The notes: a model not told the origin generated them from the sequence alone. A DNA stretch of 64,000 nt from JAGTVG01 sp963820995 (GCA_963820995.1 CAWGCL010000004.1:992001-1056000); one strand, 5' to 3'; shown: positions 17,620-26,905, counted from the stretch's first letter. Translations and numbers: made by a program.

Positions 17620-18519
17620 TTATTCTAACATATCAAGCGCAGTGTTTATTGTGTTTACATGGGCTTGAATAATTATACCAATGTCTTTTGAATAGCCGCC
17701 ACCAAGGGTCAGGGCAGATGGCTTTTTTAACTGGCGAATGGTATTAAATACGATTTCATCCCGTTTTCTGCAGCCCTCCATCGATAATCCAAGTCGTCCG
17801 AGCTTGTCAGATTGCAAAACATCTACACCAGCCTGATAGAGTATGAAATCAGGATAGAATTGCTTTAATATGAGCTCAAGGGCATGTTCCAGGTTATAAA
17901 GATAATCCTTGTCGCTCATGCCATCTGGTAGTTCAAGGTCATAATTTGAAGGTATTTTCTTCGCTGGATAGTTTTTTGATCCATGCATGCTGAATGTATA
18001 GATATTATCATCTTCCCTGAGTATGCTGGCAGTCCCATTCCCCTGGTGGACGTCCAGGTCAACGATCAGTATTTTATAATTCTGTATGGTCTGGAGTAGA
18101 TGCCTGGCCGCGATGGCAAGGTCATTAAATATACAGAATCCTTCTCCATGGTCTGAAAAAGCATGATGATAACCGCCCCCGATTGAAATGCCAAGCCCCA
18201 CTTTCGCGGCTTTTTCAACACTTCTGACAGTACCGGCAACACTATTTATTGCCCTGCCTACTGAGCCTTCGTGCAAAGGGACACCCAAAGTTCGAATCTC
18301 ACTTGGGGTAAGTGCGTATTGAATTACTTTATTATAATAATCGGAATCATGTGCAAGCAGAACTTCATTGTCCACCATTCCCGGATCATAGATCTGATCT
18401 TCCCCGATGATTCTATCAACAAGAAGTTTATCGACAATACGCTTATATTTCCCAATCGGGAAGCGATGGCCTTCGGGTAGTCTATAAATATATCGTTCAG
18501 AGAACGCGATTTCTACCAT
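17620..18519 (-). CDS. Histone-deacetylase-like (AcuC/arginase-fold) zinc hydrolase
   Basis: A 299-residue member of the HDAC/AcuC/AphA superfamily. Zn and catalytic motifs are intact: tandem His in GGGYHHAFSDHGEGFC, the Asp-x-His pair in DLDVHQGNGT, the third metal Asp in YQAGVDVL, and the catalytic-Tyr region GGGYS. It is expected to remove acyl groups from lysine, polyamines or small amides in the cytoplasm. The ATG at 18519 is chosen; an in-frame TTG two codons upstream is less likely. It is read leftwards after comEC (57 bases) and ends at the bidirectional terminator. The substrate cannot be told from sequence, as bacterial members vary. Confidence 0.92.
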   Translation of the reverse strand: MVEIAFSERYIYRLPEGHRFPIGKYKRIVDKLLVDRIIGEDQIYDPGMVDNEVLLAHDSDYYNKVIQYALTPSEIRTLGVPLHEGSVGRAINSVAGTVRSVEKAAKVGLGISIGGGYHHAFSDHGEGFCIFNDLAIAARHLLQTIQNYKILIVDLDVHQGNGTASILREDDNIYTFSMHGSKNYPAKKIPSNYDLELPDGMSDKDYLYNLEHALELILKQFYPDFILYQAGVDVLQSDKLGRLGLSMEGCRKRDEIVFNTIRQLKKPSALTLGGGYSKDIGIIIQAHVNTINTALDMLE

Positions 18520-18576
18520 TATCAATCATTAAATTGTTCAATAAATGGGCCATGAATTGGAACTAGGTGTATTGAT

Positions 18577-20616
18577 TCATGTAACTGTTCCCGCACCAGC
18601 CATACGTATACCATAGGAATTTGATGAATCCCAGATTATTTTCGCATTTCTATGTGCTAAATTCCTGAAATCTTCAGGAATAGTATTAGAATTTGAGATC
18701 ACCATATAGTCGATATTCATACCCTTAAATTTCTTTTTGTCATTATCACCATTCAAAATAGCAATAGATTTTCCATTCCAGCAAATCAGTAAATGCCCAT
18801 CCTTTTTAACTATTGGAAGCTTTCTTATAATCTCTGAATAATCTGATAATTCAGTTTTTCTTTTCTGTCTGCCGATGTGGTTTATTACATGATAATTGAT
18901 TTTGTCGATATAATGTTTCGAAACATCTTTCAATATTGTAAAGCTCGTATTGCCATCAACAAGCTCTATGCATGAAATGTTCGGTAAATTATAGATAATT
19001 ATCCCTTTTTCATTACGGGATAAGACTTTATCTTTTATGTCAAAACCTATAATACCGATAACACACCCCATAGACAGGAAGAGTAATTTCCAGTTTCGGA
19101 TTCTTATCACTAAATAAGAATTCATAATTAAGACAGCCAGCATAATCCCCTGGAAGGCCTCGATTTGTATTGGTTTTATCAATCCGTAAGGCAAGGATTG
19201 TAAAGCTGAGATCAGTTTGAGGAAATAAGCCGTAATGAATTCAATGGCGGATGTAATTGGATGTGAAATATATGGGATAAAGGAGGCAGGTATCATTATA
19301 AAGCCTAAAATAGTAGCAATAAATACAAAAGGGATGGCAAATATGTTTCCAAGCAGGAAATAGGTTGGAAATTGCTTAAAATAATATAATGAAAATGCCA
19401 AGGTCCCCAGTTGTGCTGCCATTGAGACAGCCATTAGCTCCCATATCCAGTTGAAAAATTTAAACCTGAACTTAATCAGTTTATAAATTATTGGGTGAAA
19501 TAATATAATCCCCAAAACTGCGGAATATGAAAGTTGAAATCCAACATCAAACAGTTTGAAAGGATCAATTAAAAGTAATATAAAGAAGGACGAAAAAACA
19601 GAATTCAGGACGTGGCTGTTCCGGTTCAGCATTTTCCCTATAATCATAAATACAAACATCAGAGTAGCCCGCATGACCGATGGCGATAATCCGGTAATGA
19701 AGGCAAAAATTATAAGAATAGATATCTTCAGGCAGTAACTGAGCGCTTTACTCCACTTCTTTCTCTGAAGGGGTTTCAACAAGAAGATCAGGAAGATATA
19801 GATGATACCAACATGTAATCCAGATATAGCCAGTACATGTATTATCCCGGTTTCAACAAACGAATTGTAATTATCTTCATTTAAATAGTCTCTTTGGCCT
19901 GTCATTAAAGCCAGCATTATTGCTTTGGTCTCTCTATCCGTAATAGATGAATCTATAATTCGGGATAAATGATCCCTGATCCTTAAGGAAAGACCTTTTA
20001 TCGATAGTCTTCCGTTTTGCAGATCAGTCAATATATATCTTCCCGGTTTTATAAAATGCCGATGGGAAATCCTTTTATAATGCATATGTTTCTTGTAATC
20101 AAATTCATCCGGGTTTAAAGGAGGAGATATCTTTTGAGGTTCCCCCAAAACCAAAATAGATTGCCCATAAGTCAGAGCTTCAGCTTTGGGAAGGAACATC
20201 AATATTTTAGCTTCGGCATGTTTCCAAATCCCGTTGGACCGGATTCTTTTAACTTTGGATAGTACTTTACAAAATTTCCCGGAGGTATCAGGAGCATCGA
20301 TGACCGTTGCTTCATAGTACTCAATATCATCATTGATCTGTAAAATATGGTTGGGACAATTTGAGATATCTCTGGAATGTATATATATGCACCCAAACAA
20401 AAAGATGCATATAAAAGCAGATATGCTTATAAGTACATTGAATTTCCGGAAGCTGTCTTTTGTAAAATGCTTCTGCGATAAATAAAAAATAACCAAACTG
20501 CTGATTAGAGGGCCCAGCAGTATTGAAGGAGGCAATTTGACATAGGTATTCAGTAAAATCCCGCCTGAAAATGATATAGCTATCCGTATAAAAGGGTACC
20601 GGATCCAGTATAGCAT
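18577..20616 (-). CDS. comEC: ComEC/Rec2-family membrane protein
   Basis: A 679-residue polytopic protein. N-terminal helices are followed by a DUF4131/OB-like region near residues 90-190 (EYYEATVIDAP, GQSILVLGEPQKISPPLNPDEF) and then the competence domain with LAISGLHVGIIYIFL near 265 and ITGLSPSVMRATLMF near 305. The protein forms the inner-membrane DNA channel of natural transformation. The C-terminal soluble part (about residues 555-679) shows no HxHxDH zinc motif of the metallo-beta-lactamase domain found in longer homologues, so the nuclease-like part is absent or degenerate, as in many Bacteroidota. No other competence genes are adjacent. Confidence 0.92.
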   Translation of the reverse strand: MLYWIRYPFIRIAISFSGGILLNTYVKLPPSILLGPLISSLVIFYLSQKHFTKDSFRKFNVLISISAFICIFLFGCIYIHSRDISNCPNHILQINDDIEYYEATVIDAPDTSGKFCKVLSKVKRIRSNGIWKHAEAKILMFLPKAEALTYGQSILVLGEPQKISPPLNPDEFDYKKHMHYKRISHRHFIKPGRYILTDLQNGRLSIKGLSLRIRDHLSRIIDSSITDRETKAIMLALMTGQRDYLNEDNYNSFVETGIIHVLAISGLHVGIIYIFLIFLLKPLQRKKWSKALSYCLKISILIIFAFITGLSPSVMRATLMFVFMIIGKMLNRNSHVLNSVFSSFFILLLIDPFKLFDVGFQLSYSAVLGIILFHPIIYKLIKFRFKFFNWIWELMAVSMAAQLGTLAFSLYYFKQFPTYFLLGNIFAIPFVFIATILGFIMIPASFIPYISHPITSAIEFITAYFLKLISALQSLPYGLIKPIQIEAFQGIMLAVLIMNSYLVIRIRNWKLLFLSMGCVIGIIGFDIKDKVLSRNEKGIIIYNLPNISCIELVDGNTSFTILKDVSKHYIDKINYHVINHIGRQKRKTELSDYSEIIRKLPIVKKDGHLLICWNGKSIAILNGDNDKKKFKGMNIDYMVISNSNTIPEDFRNLAHRNAKIIWDSSNSYGIRMAGAGTVT

Positions 20617-20784
20617 GATTGTATAAATTGGATCAGGAATTTACGAAATATTCTGATACAAATAAAGAGAAATGAATAGCGAATTTGAAAAGATCCGGAC
20701 CGTTTAAATTGCTTGTTTAGTCCTTAATAAATTGTAATTCTTGTATTAACTATTGCCTGCAAAAAATGGCATAACTCCAGGTAT

Positions 20785-21219
20785 TTATTTGGGTAATCGC
20801 ATGGCATAATGCATCAGGCCGGCCTCATCGAACATATTCCCATATTTGACAAATCCATATTTTCGGTATAATGAGATCGCATCTAATTGTGCATGCAGAT
20901 ATATCTCCTTATTCTTTGCTTCCGGATCACGCTTAATGTCAGACAAAATTTTTTCGACCATAGCGGATCCGATTCCCCTGCCGCGGTATTCATCCAGAAC
21001 TGCAAACCGTTCGAGTTTCACGCCTTCGTTTGTAATTCTCCATCTTGCCGCTCCGACCGGGTTATTGTTAAGAAAGGCCAGGTAATGGATTGCTTCCGTC
21101 TCAAACTCATCAACCTCCAATTCTGAAGGCACATTCTGGCCTATAACGAAAACTGCATGCCTGATTTCCTGGGCTTTTTTATGGTCTTTCTTATTGTTTA
21201 TTTCTTTTACTGTGATCAA
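20785..21219 (-). CDS. GNAT-family N-acetyltransferase
   Basis: A 144-residue acetyltransferase. Acetyl-CoA binding motif A is clear: LERFAVLDEYRGRGIGSAMVE near residues 70-90, with the Arg-x-x-Gly-x-Gly signature. It is preceded by AHYLAFLNNNPVGAARW-like strands and followed by LHAQLDAISLYRKYGF. It starts with TTG at 21219 and overlaps the phoH stop by four bases (TTGA), so the two genes are translationally coupled. The acceptor is not identifiable. Confidence 0.88.
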   Translation of the reverse strand: MITVKEINNKKDHKKAQEIRHAVFVIGQNVPSELEVDEFETEAIHYLAFLNNNPVGAARWRITNEGVKLERFAVLDEYRGRGIGSAMVEKILSDIKRDPEAKNKEIYLHAQLDAISLYRKYGFVKYGNMFDEAGLMHYAMRLPK

Positions 21220-22178
21220 GCTTTATCCTTATTTTCCTTGTTATCAATAGCATTCTGATAAGCGTCGATGATGTCTTTGACAATTTTATGACGGATCACA
21301 TCTTTCGAAGTGAAGTGAATGAAGGATATGCCCTTAATTTCCTTGAGGATCTTAACGGCTTCTTTGAGTCCAGAATTTGTATGAGGAGGAAGATCAATCT
21401 GAGAGAGATCGCCATTAATAATAACCTTGCTGTTGGGCCCCATCCTGGTCAGGAACATTTTAATTTGCATAGGGCTCGTATTCTGGGCTTCATCCAATAG
21501 GATGAATGCATCGTTCAACGTCCGGCCACGCATATAGGCAAGGGGTGCAATCTCAATAATCCTGTTTTCCTGGTAATATTTTAATTTCTCAAAAGGGATC
21601 ATATCATCCAGGGCATCATATACAGGCCGAAGGTAGGGGTCGATCTTTTCTTTGAGGTCTCCGGGTAAAAAACCAAGGTTCTCACCCGCTTCAACTGCCG
21701 GCCTCGTGATGATGATCTTTTTCACCTCTTTGTTCTTCAGGGCCTTTACGGCCATTGCCACAGAAACATAAGTTTTTCCTGTACCTGATGGTCCCAGGGC
21801 AAATACCAGATCATTTTTGGCTACAGCTTCAACCAGCTTTTTCTGATTGGTCGTTTTAGGCTTAATAATAAAGCCCCTTGTGCCATAGATCAATACATTT
21901 TCATTAGCAAACAGATCATCCAGCGTATCCCGTTCGAGATATGATTTTACATTATCTTTTGTGACTTTTCCGAATTTGTGGTAATGGTTCAGAAGTGAAT
22001 TTAAAATATCATTGATTCGGATTATTTCTTTTGACTGTCCTTTTATGCGGATCTCATTCCCCCTTGAAATAATTTTACTTGATGGAAAATGATTTGATAA
22101 TTCTGAAATATTCTGATTTTCTACACCGAGAAAATCCAGCAATGAAATGTTTTCTAAGGTTATGATTTTTTCTACCAA
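21216..22178 (-). CDS. PhoH-family ATPase
   Basis: A 320-residue PhoH-like protein. An N-terminal KH-like region (to about residue 110) precedes the ATPase domain with Walker A ALGPSGTGKTYVSVAMAV near 130, Walker B FILLDEAQNTSP near 222, and the sensor region RMGPNSKVIINGDLSQIDLP. Relatives (YbeZ) work with the RNase YbeY in ribosome and RNA quality control. In this window ybeY is not adjacent. It overlaps the downstream GNAT by four bases. The ATG at 22178 is 87 bases from the divergent SAM hydrolase start. Confidence 0.94.
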   Translation of the reverse strand: MVEKIITLENISLLDFLGVENQNISELSNHFPSSKIISRGNEIRIKGQSKEIIRINDILNSLLNHYHKFGKVTKDNVKSYLERDTLDDLFANENVLIYGTRGFIIKPKTTNQKKLVEAVAKNDLVFALGPSGTGKTYVSVAMAVKALKNKEVKKIIITRPAVEAGENLGFLPGDLKEKIDPYLRPVYDALDDMIPFEKLKYYQENRIIEIAPLAYMRGRTLNDAFILLDEAQNTSPMQIKMFLTRMGPNSKVIINGDLSQIDLPPHTNSGLKEAVKILKEIKGISFIHFTSKDVIRHKIVKDIIDAYQNAIDNKENKDKA

Positions 22179-22222
22179 AGGCTAAAACTTTATTTTCTAA
22201 ATATAATATTACTTTTAATACT

Positions 22223-22230
22223 TACTTTTG
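22223..22230 (+). promoter_or_regulatory. Candidate -7 element for the SAM hydroxide adenosyltransferase gene
   Basis: TACTTTTG matches the Bacteroidota -7 consensus TAnnTTTG. It lies 35 bases before the ATG at 22266. No convincing -33 TTTG was found at the expected distance. Confidence 0.4.
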
Positions 22231-22265
22231 TCTGAACAAAATTACATAATAATTTTTTGGCTTCT

Positions 22266-23042
22266 ATGGCTCTCATCACATTTATGTCGGATTTCGGGGA
22301 TAATGATCATTATGTCGCTGCCGTGAAAGCCAGAATTCTGGGGATCAATCCTGATTTGCAAATTGTAGATATAAGCCATTCCATTACCCCATTTGATATA
22401 AGCCATGGATCTTATGTGTTAGGATCTGTTTTTCGTGAATTTCCACCTGGAACAGTACACTTAGTAGCTGTAAATGCAGTTGACCGTGAATCTGATAATT
22501 ATATAATAATAAACATAGAAGGGCATTATTTCATTGGTGTTGATAATGGATTATTCAGCCTGATCAGCGAGGATCATCCGGAAAAAATTGTTAAACTGAG
22601 TAATCAGGATATTGAATCTTCTGTTTTTCCATCCAGAGACATATTGGGCAAGGCTACTGCGATGCTTGCAGGAGGGGCGGCGATGGAGAATTTGGGTACT
22701 GTTGTCACCGACTTCAAACGAATGCTGGGTCGTCAGCTTAAAGCGACTAAGAAGCAAATCTCGGGCAATGTGATACGGATAGATCATTTTGGGAATGCAA
22801 TTACTAATATAGATCAGGAGATCTTTAATATTTTACTTAAGCATAGAGGATTTGATATCAAATTCGGACGGGAAACAATAAGGACCATTCATTCAAGTTA
22901 CGCCTCTGTTGAGCCTGGGGAGTGCTTTGTGGTATTTAACAGCAATGGATTTCTTGAAATCGGAATCAATAAAGGAAATGCTTCTGAATTAATGGGACTT
23001 GCATTTGATTCTCCGGTTATGATCAACTTCGATGAAGAATGA
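22266..23042 (+). CDS. SAM hydroxide adenosyltransferase (DUF62 family)
   Basis: A 258-residue member of the chlorinase/fluorinase/DUF62 superfamily. It has the N-terminal TFMSDFGDNDHYVAAVKA, DISHSITPFDISHGSYVLG, FPPGTVHLVAVNAVD and FIGVDNGLFSLI, and a C-terminal beta-barrel domain with VIRIDHFGNAITNI. The DUF62 members hydrolyse S-adenosylmethionine to adenosine and methionine using hydroxide; halogenation is not expected here without a specific pocket. An upstream in-frame TTG at 22257 is possible but the ATG at 22266 is preferred. It is divergent from phoH. Confidence 0.93.
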   Translation: MALITFMSDFGDNDHYVAAVKARILGINPDLQIVDISHSITPFDISHGSYVLGSVFREFPPGTVHLVAVNAVDRESDNYIIINIEGHYFIGVDNGLFSLISEDHPEKIVKLSNQDIESSVFPSRDILGKATAMLAGGAAMENLGTVVTDFKRMLGRQLKATKKQISGNVIRIDHFGNAITNIDQEIFNILLKHRGFDIKFGRETIRTIHSSYASVEPGECFVVFNSNGFLEIGINKGNASELMGLAFDSPVMINFDEE

Positions 23043-23264
23043 TCAATTGTATGGGCTGGCATTGCCTTTAACTGTTCAGGTCAATCTTGTCCAATAACCA
23101 GGGGCATCGGTTAAAAATTTCAGAACCATTGGAATTTATTTAAACTTTAATGAAATTTGCGATCCGTATCGCAGGGATTTGTAGCTTTGAGATTGAGCTA
23201 AAACCTGCTTTATTGGATACTAAAGTGACCACATAGATTAGTCGCTTTTGTATTCCTTATAATT

Positions 23265-23346
23265 GCCGAAGTGGCGGAATTGGTAGACGCGCACGACTCA
23301 AAATCGTGTTCCTTCGGGAGTGTGGGTTCGATTCCCACCTTCGGTA
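23265..23346 (+). tRNA. tRNA-Leu (anticodon CAA)
   Basis: An 82-base class II tRNA. The acceptor stem is GCCGAAG/CTTCGGT, the D-loop GGCGGAATTGGTAGACGC, the anticodon stem CACGA/TCGTG with loop CTCAAAA (CAA reads UUG), a long variable arm, and the T-arm GTGGGTTCGATTCCCAC. CCA is not encoded. Confidence 0.96.
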
Positions 23347-23364
23347 CTTTTTTATATTAATTGT

Positions 23365-23382
23365 GGGTAACAATCGTTACCC
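23365..23382. repeat. Perfect 7-base hairpin after tRNA-Leu
   Basis: GGGTAAC / GTTACCC with a 4-base loop, 18 bases after the tRNA. It lacks a following T-run, so it may be a processing element or part of the tRNA transcript end. Confidence 0.5.
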
Positions 23383-23442
23383 TGGAAATTAATCTGATCC
23401 ATCTCATTGCATCAACACAAAAATCTGGATTTGCTCTTTTTA

Positions 23443-23460
23443 TAGAATAAATATTCTATC
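23443..23460. promoter_or_regulatory. Perfect palindrome upstream of the DUF2867 SDR gene
   Basis: ATAGAATA / TATTCTAT with a 2-base spacer, 114 bases before the SDR start and just downstream of a TTTG (23431-23434) that could be a -33 element. Its size and symmetry fit an operator for a dimeric regulator. A shorter related palindrome lies after the same gene at 25144-25154. Confidence 0.4.
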
Positions 23461-23574
23461 TTAGCATTGTTTTAAAGGCTGATTATAATCTGGTGGATTT
23501 GTTAATTTTTCGATATAATGCAACCACTAAAGGACAGGGAAAAGCCAGGTTAATTAGCAGATATCGAAAAGGAA

Positions 23575-25086
23575 ATGAGTTGGGAAAAAAACGACCTTCT
23601 ATGTTCAAATTTAACGACCACACCCAAACCTGAAATTGGCACTGTTCTGGTTACCGGAGCCACCGGCTATATTGGAGGGAGGCTTGTGCCGGAACTTCTA
23701 GCAAGAGGGTATAAAGTCAGGGTTATGGCGAGGGTTGATACCGGCGAGTGTGAAGAACGGTGGCCGGAAGCTGAGACGGTGGTTGCTGATGCTCTAAAAA
23801 AGGAACAGCTTAAGAAAGCACTGACTGGTGTGCATACGGCCTATTATCTTATTCATCCTTCATTTATTGGGTATAAAAAATACAGGACCACTGATTTTAA
23901 TGCCGCAAAGAATTTCCGTGAGGTCGCTGACGAGGCAGGTATCAAGAGAATTATTCTTTTAAGTACTATAATAGATTTAACTTCTTTGAATGACTCCATT
24001 CAATCAAAAATAAACCAGATCCCACTGGAATTTAAAAAGAGTACTATTCCTATAACACAGTTGCGTGTTGCAACTATCATTGGTTCGGGAAGTGCTTTTT
24101 ATGAATTGTTGAATAATCTCATCAAGAAATCGCCGATAATACTTCTACCCAAGTGGTCCAAAAATAAAGTGCAACCGATAAGTCTGCGAAGTCTGATGCA
24201 TGTGCTTGTAGGAGTACTTGAAACAGATGAGGCCATTGGAAACCAGTATGATGTGTGTGGTGACGAAGTGCTTACGTATGAGGAGATGTTTAAGGTTTTT
24301 TCTGAACTTCTGAATAAAAAAAAGTTATATCTAAGAACCTTTGTTTCCTATCCAAAATTTTACTCCTATTTTGCCAGTCTGGTAACACCCTTGCCCGAAT
24401 CAATCATTCGTTCAATGATCATCAGGGGACGTTTTGAAATGGTGTGTCAAAATAAGCCCGATCATATCAAATCATTTTATACGCCGCTTAAGTTCAGAGA
24501 CTCAATTTTAAGGGCGATGTCGAAAGAAGAGCATGATGAGGTCGTTACGAGGTGGTCTGATGAGTATCCCCGTGAACATGAATTGGCTGTAAAATTAAGT
24601 GATCTGAAAACAAAACCTAAATTTGTAAGCTCCTATTCCAGGTTGACCGACAGATCGGAAGAAGAATTGTATAGATCATTTTGCAAAATCGGTGGAGAAG
24701 AAGGATGGCTTCGAAACAACTGGATGTGGAAAATAAGGGGATTAATGGACCGATTACTTTTAGGCGTGGGTATCTCGAGGGGAAGGAGAAGCGCCACAAC
24801 ACTACGATTGAACGATGTGATCGATTTCTGGCGGGTAGAGGAAATTGATGAAAACAGTAAATTGTTGTTACGCGCTGAGATGAAATTGCCGGGAATGGCC
24901 TGGCTGGAATTTATGGTGAAAGAGGAAAGCGGAAAGCGAAAACTGACCACGACCGCTTATTATCAAGCGAAAGGAATATGGGGTAATTTATATTGGTATA
25001 CTTTTCTTCCATTCCATCATATCATTTTTACCAATCTTCTGAAACAGATTGAAATCAATAGCATGCAGGAGCAGGTGTCATCATAA
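23575..25086 (+). CDS. NAD(P)-binding atypical SDR with C-terminal DUF2867
   Basis: A 503-residue two-domain protein. The N-terminal 300 residues are an atypical short-chain dehydrogenase/NmrA-like Rossmann fold: VLVTGATGYIGGRLVPELLA near residue 24, TAYYLIHPSF, ILLSTIIDL, and LRVATIIGSGSAFYE. The rest is a DUF2867-type domain with DRLLLGVGISRGRR, DVIDFWRVEEID and LPGMAWLEFMVKEE. Such fusions are common in Bacteroidota and Actinobacteria, with no settled reaction. It stands alone, between tRNA-Leu and a convergent regulatory gene, with palindromes on both sides. Confidence 0.88.
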   Translation: MSWEKNDLLCSNLTTTPKPEIGTVLVTGATGYIGGRLVPELLARGYKVRVMARVDTGECEERWPEAETVVADALKKEQLKKALTGVHTAYYLIHPSFIGYKKYRTTDFNAAKNFREVADEAGIKRIILLSTIIDLTSLNDSIQSKINQIPLEFKKSTIPITQLRVATIIGSGSAFYELLNNLIKKSPIILLPKWSKNKVQPISLRSLMHVLVGVLETDEAIGNQYDVCGDEVLTYEEMFKVFSELLNKKKLYLRTFVSYPKFYSYFASLVTPLPESIIRSMIIRGRFEMVCQNKPDHIKSFYTPLKFRDSILRAMSKEEHDEVVTRWSDEYPREHELAVKLSDLKTKPKFVSSYSRLTDRSEEELYRSFCKIGGEEGWLRNNWMWKIRGLMDRLLLGVGISRGRRSATTLRLNDVIDFWRVEEIDENSKLLLRAEMKLPGMAWLEFMVKEESGKRKLTTTAYYQAKGIWGNLYWYTFLPFHHIIFTNLLKQIEINSMQEQVSS

Positions 25087-25143
25087 CCCGAAATCGTTCG
25101 TCATCAGCTAAATACATGAAAAATCCCTGTTAAGTCAAATTAT

Positions 25144-25154
25144 AGAATAATTCT
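25144..25154. repeat. Short palindrome AGAAT-A-ATTCT after the SDR gene
   Basis: A 5-base inverted repeat with one central base, 58 bases after the SDR stop. It shares the AGAAT/ATTCT halves with the palindrome at 23443-23460. It could be chance in AT-rich DNA. Confidence 0.3.
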
Positions 25155-25197
25155 GACCGTTCATATTCCAGGTTTTTAATATTTTAATCCAATTCTA

Positions 25198-25554
25198 TCA
25201 GATGGTAACAAATTTATTGGTTTCTCTAAGCCTCGAAGACATTCTTTCCAGGAGTCTGAAGGCAATAGAAGGATCTTTCTGTATGGTTTTATAGAAATTC
25301 TTTTTATCAAGAGTCAATATATTCGCCTCCCCAATAGCACGAACGGTACATGATCTGACATCCTTCTCGAACAGGGCCATTTCACCAAAAAATTCCTTTT
25401 CACCCAATTCGGCCACTTTAACATCCTTTCCCTTGTTTTCATTTATGACCTCGACTTTTCCTTTTTGGATCACATACACACAATCACCAACTGTGCCTTG
25501 TTTAATAATTATTTCGCCGTCTTTGTAATGCCGGCCCAGGGTATTATTTCTCAT
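25198..25554 (-). CDS. Stand-alone cyclic-nucleotide-binding domain protein
   Basis: A 118-residue protein made only of a CRP-type cNMP-binding beta-roll and its following helix. Visible are YKDGEIIIKQGTVGDCVYVI, GKVEVINENKG, the phosphate-binding cassette ELGEKEFFGEMALFEKDVRS (Gly-Glu then Arg-Ser), and RAIGEANILTLDKKNF. There is no helix-turn-helix, so it is not itself a transcription factor. In the family the cassette binds cAMP or cGMP. The ATG at 25554 starts one base after the flavoprotein stop, so the two are certainly one transcript. It probably senses a nucleotide and acts by protein contact, possibly on its partner; this is inference. Confidence 0.9.
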   Translation of the reverse strand: MRNNTLGRHYKDGEIIIKQGTVGDCVYVIQKGKVEVINENKGKDVKVAELGEKEFFGEMALFEKDVRSCTVRAIGEANILTLDKKNFYKTIQKDPSIAFRLLERMSSRLRETNKFVTI

Positions 25555-25555
25555 T

Positions 25556-26905
25556 TTATTTAATTTTTCCGTTCGACGATCTCTTTAGGGTATTCAATAT
25601 AAGGCTAGAACCAACCAGAGGATTTAAACCTCTTTTAAGTATATCGGTATAAGGGGCGCTTCCAGTGAATGTATCCCAGAGAATGGAACTCATCCGACGT
25701 TTTTCACTGCTTTTCTCCTGTTCCTTGACCACCATATTATACAGTCCCTTTTTCAATAGATTAGATTTCTGAATAATAGTAGTAAGTGCAAAAATTCCTT
25801 TACCAATATTGTTGTCAAGATTGAGTTCATCACAAACCTTTTGATAAAATTTCTTAAAATCTCTTTCCGAAATGCCATCGAAAATAGCTGTTTTAGCAGC
25901 TGCTTTGGCGGTAACATAGGCTGAACCAATTCCATTCTTATACAATTTGGATGAGGAGGCATCTCCAATCAGAATTACATTGTCAGCATAAGCTGATTTT
26001 CCAGCCTTTATATTGATTGTTGGGAAACAAAAGCAGGGAATTATTTTGTTAAGATCTACATCAGGAGGAAAGCATGCCTTCACTTCTTTTGTTTCAAGGA
26101 AGCCTTTTACGATCTCCCTGTTGATATTATTTCCGAGCAAGACAAGCGTTACATAATGCCCTTTTGGAATTAATGCCCCGAATTTGATGTTAGGTACATC
26201 AAGCAGGAAAACATGCATTGAGTTCCCAAAGTATTCGTCAATAACTTCCGGATCCAGGTAAAATTCGCAGATATGGGTTTTAGTGGTTTCGGGTGACATA
26301 TAAGAGGGGCAAACCGATTTGAACAAAGCCAGGGTTTTCGGGTTCAGTCCTGCAGCACCTACGACCAGGTCATATTTCTTTTCCCCACTTTTCAGCGACT
26401 TTAACCTGATGCCATTTCCTTCCCGTTCCAGACCTGTTACTTTTTCAATTTTTATATTAGCTCCTTTTTTCTCGCATAGCTGCAAAAGGTAATTGTCAAA
26501 ACTTTCCTGGTCATCTTCATGGGATCCTTTGGGCCCGAATCCGCGGTATACAGCTGCAATCCGTTGCTCCCGAAAGGGGGTTTCGATAACTGCCGTTCCG
26601 GATTCAAGGTGCAGGGTATAGGTTTCGATCCCCTTCCGTATCACATTGGGTGGCAGCACGATTCCTTCCGTTGATAACATCTGCACTAAAGATTCAGAAA
26701 CGATACCGCCGCAGTGGTTACATCCGGATGGTCCGGCACATTGAAAGTCCTTGGCTTCGAAGATATCGATATTGATATCAATACCGATCCGTTGTGCAAA
26801 ATCCAGGGCAAAATAAGTAAAAAAACTTCCTGCAGGACCTCCTCCTATGACGGCAACAGAAGAGTTGTCGTCCAATTCAAGGCCGTTCGGGATATTATGT
26901 TCCAC
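25556..26905 (-). CDS. FAD-dependent oxidoreductase, geranylgeranyl-reductase-like
   Basis: A 449-residue flavoprotein with an FAD-binding Rossmann motif AVIGGGPAGSFFTY near residue 18, a Cys-rich segment CAGPSGCNHCGGIVSE near 57-71, DLVVGAAGLN near 180, and the second FAD motif NVILIGDASSSKLYKNGIG near 313. These match geranylgeranyl reductase/digeranylgeranylglycerophospholipid reductase-like proteins. The Cys cluster is where archaeal relatives carry PxxYxWxFP/CxGG motifs. Substrate is unknown; saturation of an isoprenoid or quinone chain is one option. A single cNMP-binding protein follows one base later. Confidence 0.82.
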   Translation of the reverse strand: MEHNIPNGLELDDNSSVAVIGGGPAGSFFTYFALDFAQRIGIDINIDIFEAKDFQCAGPSGCNHCGGIVSESLVQMLSTEGIVLPPNVIRKGIETYTLHLESGTAVIETPFREQRIAAVYRGFGPKGSHEDDQESFDNYLLQLCEKKGANIKIEKVTGLEREGNGIRLKSLKSGEKKYDLVVGAAGLNPKTLALFKSVCPSYMSPETTKTHICEFYLDPEVIDEYFGNSMHVFLLDVPNIKFGALIPKGHYVTLVLLGNNINREIVKGFLETKEVKACFPPDVDLNKIIPCFCFPTINIKAGKSAYADNVILIGDASSSKLYKNGIGSAYVTAKAAAKTAIFDGISERDFKKFYQKVCDELNLDNNIGKGIFALTTIIQKSNLLKKGLYNMVVKEQEKSSEKRRMSSILWDTFTGSAPYTDILKRGLNPLVGSSLILNTLKRSSNGKIK

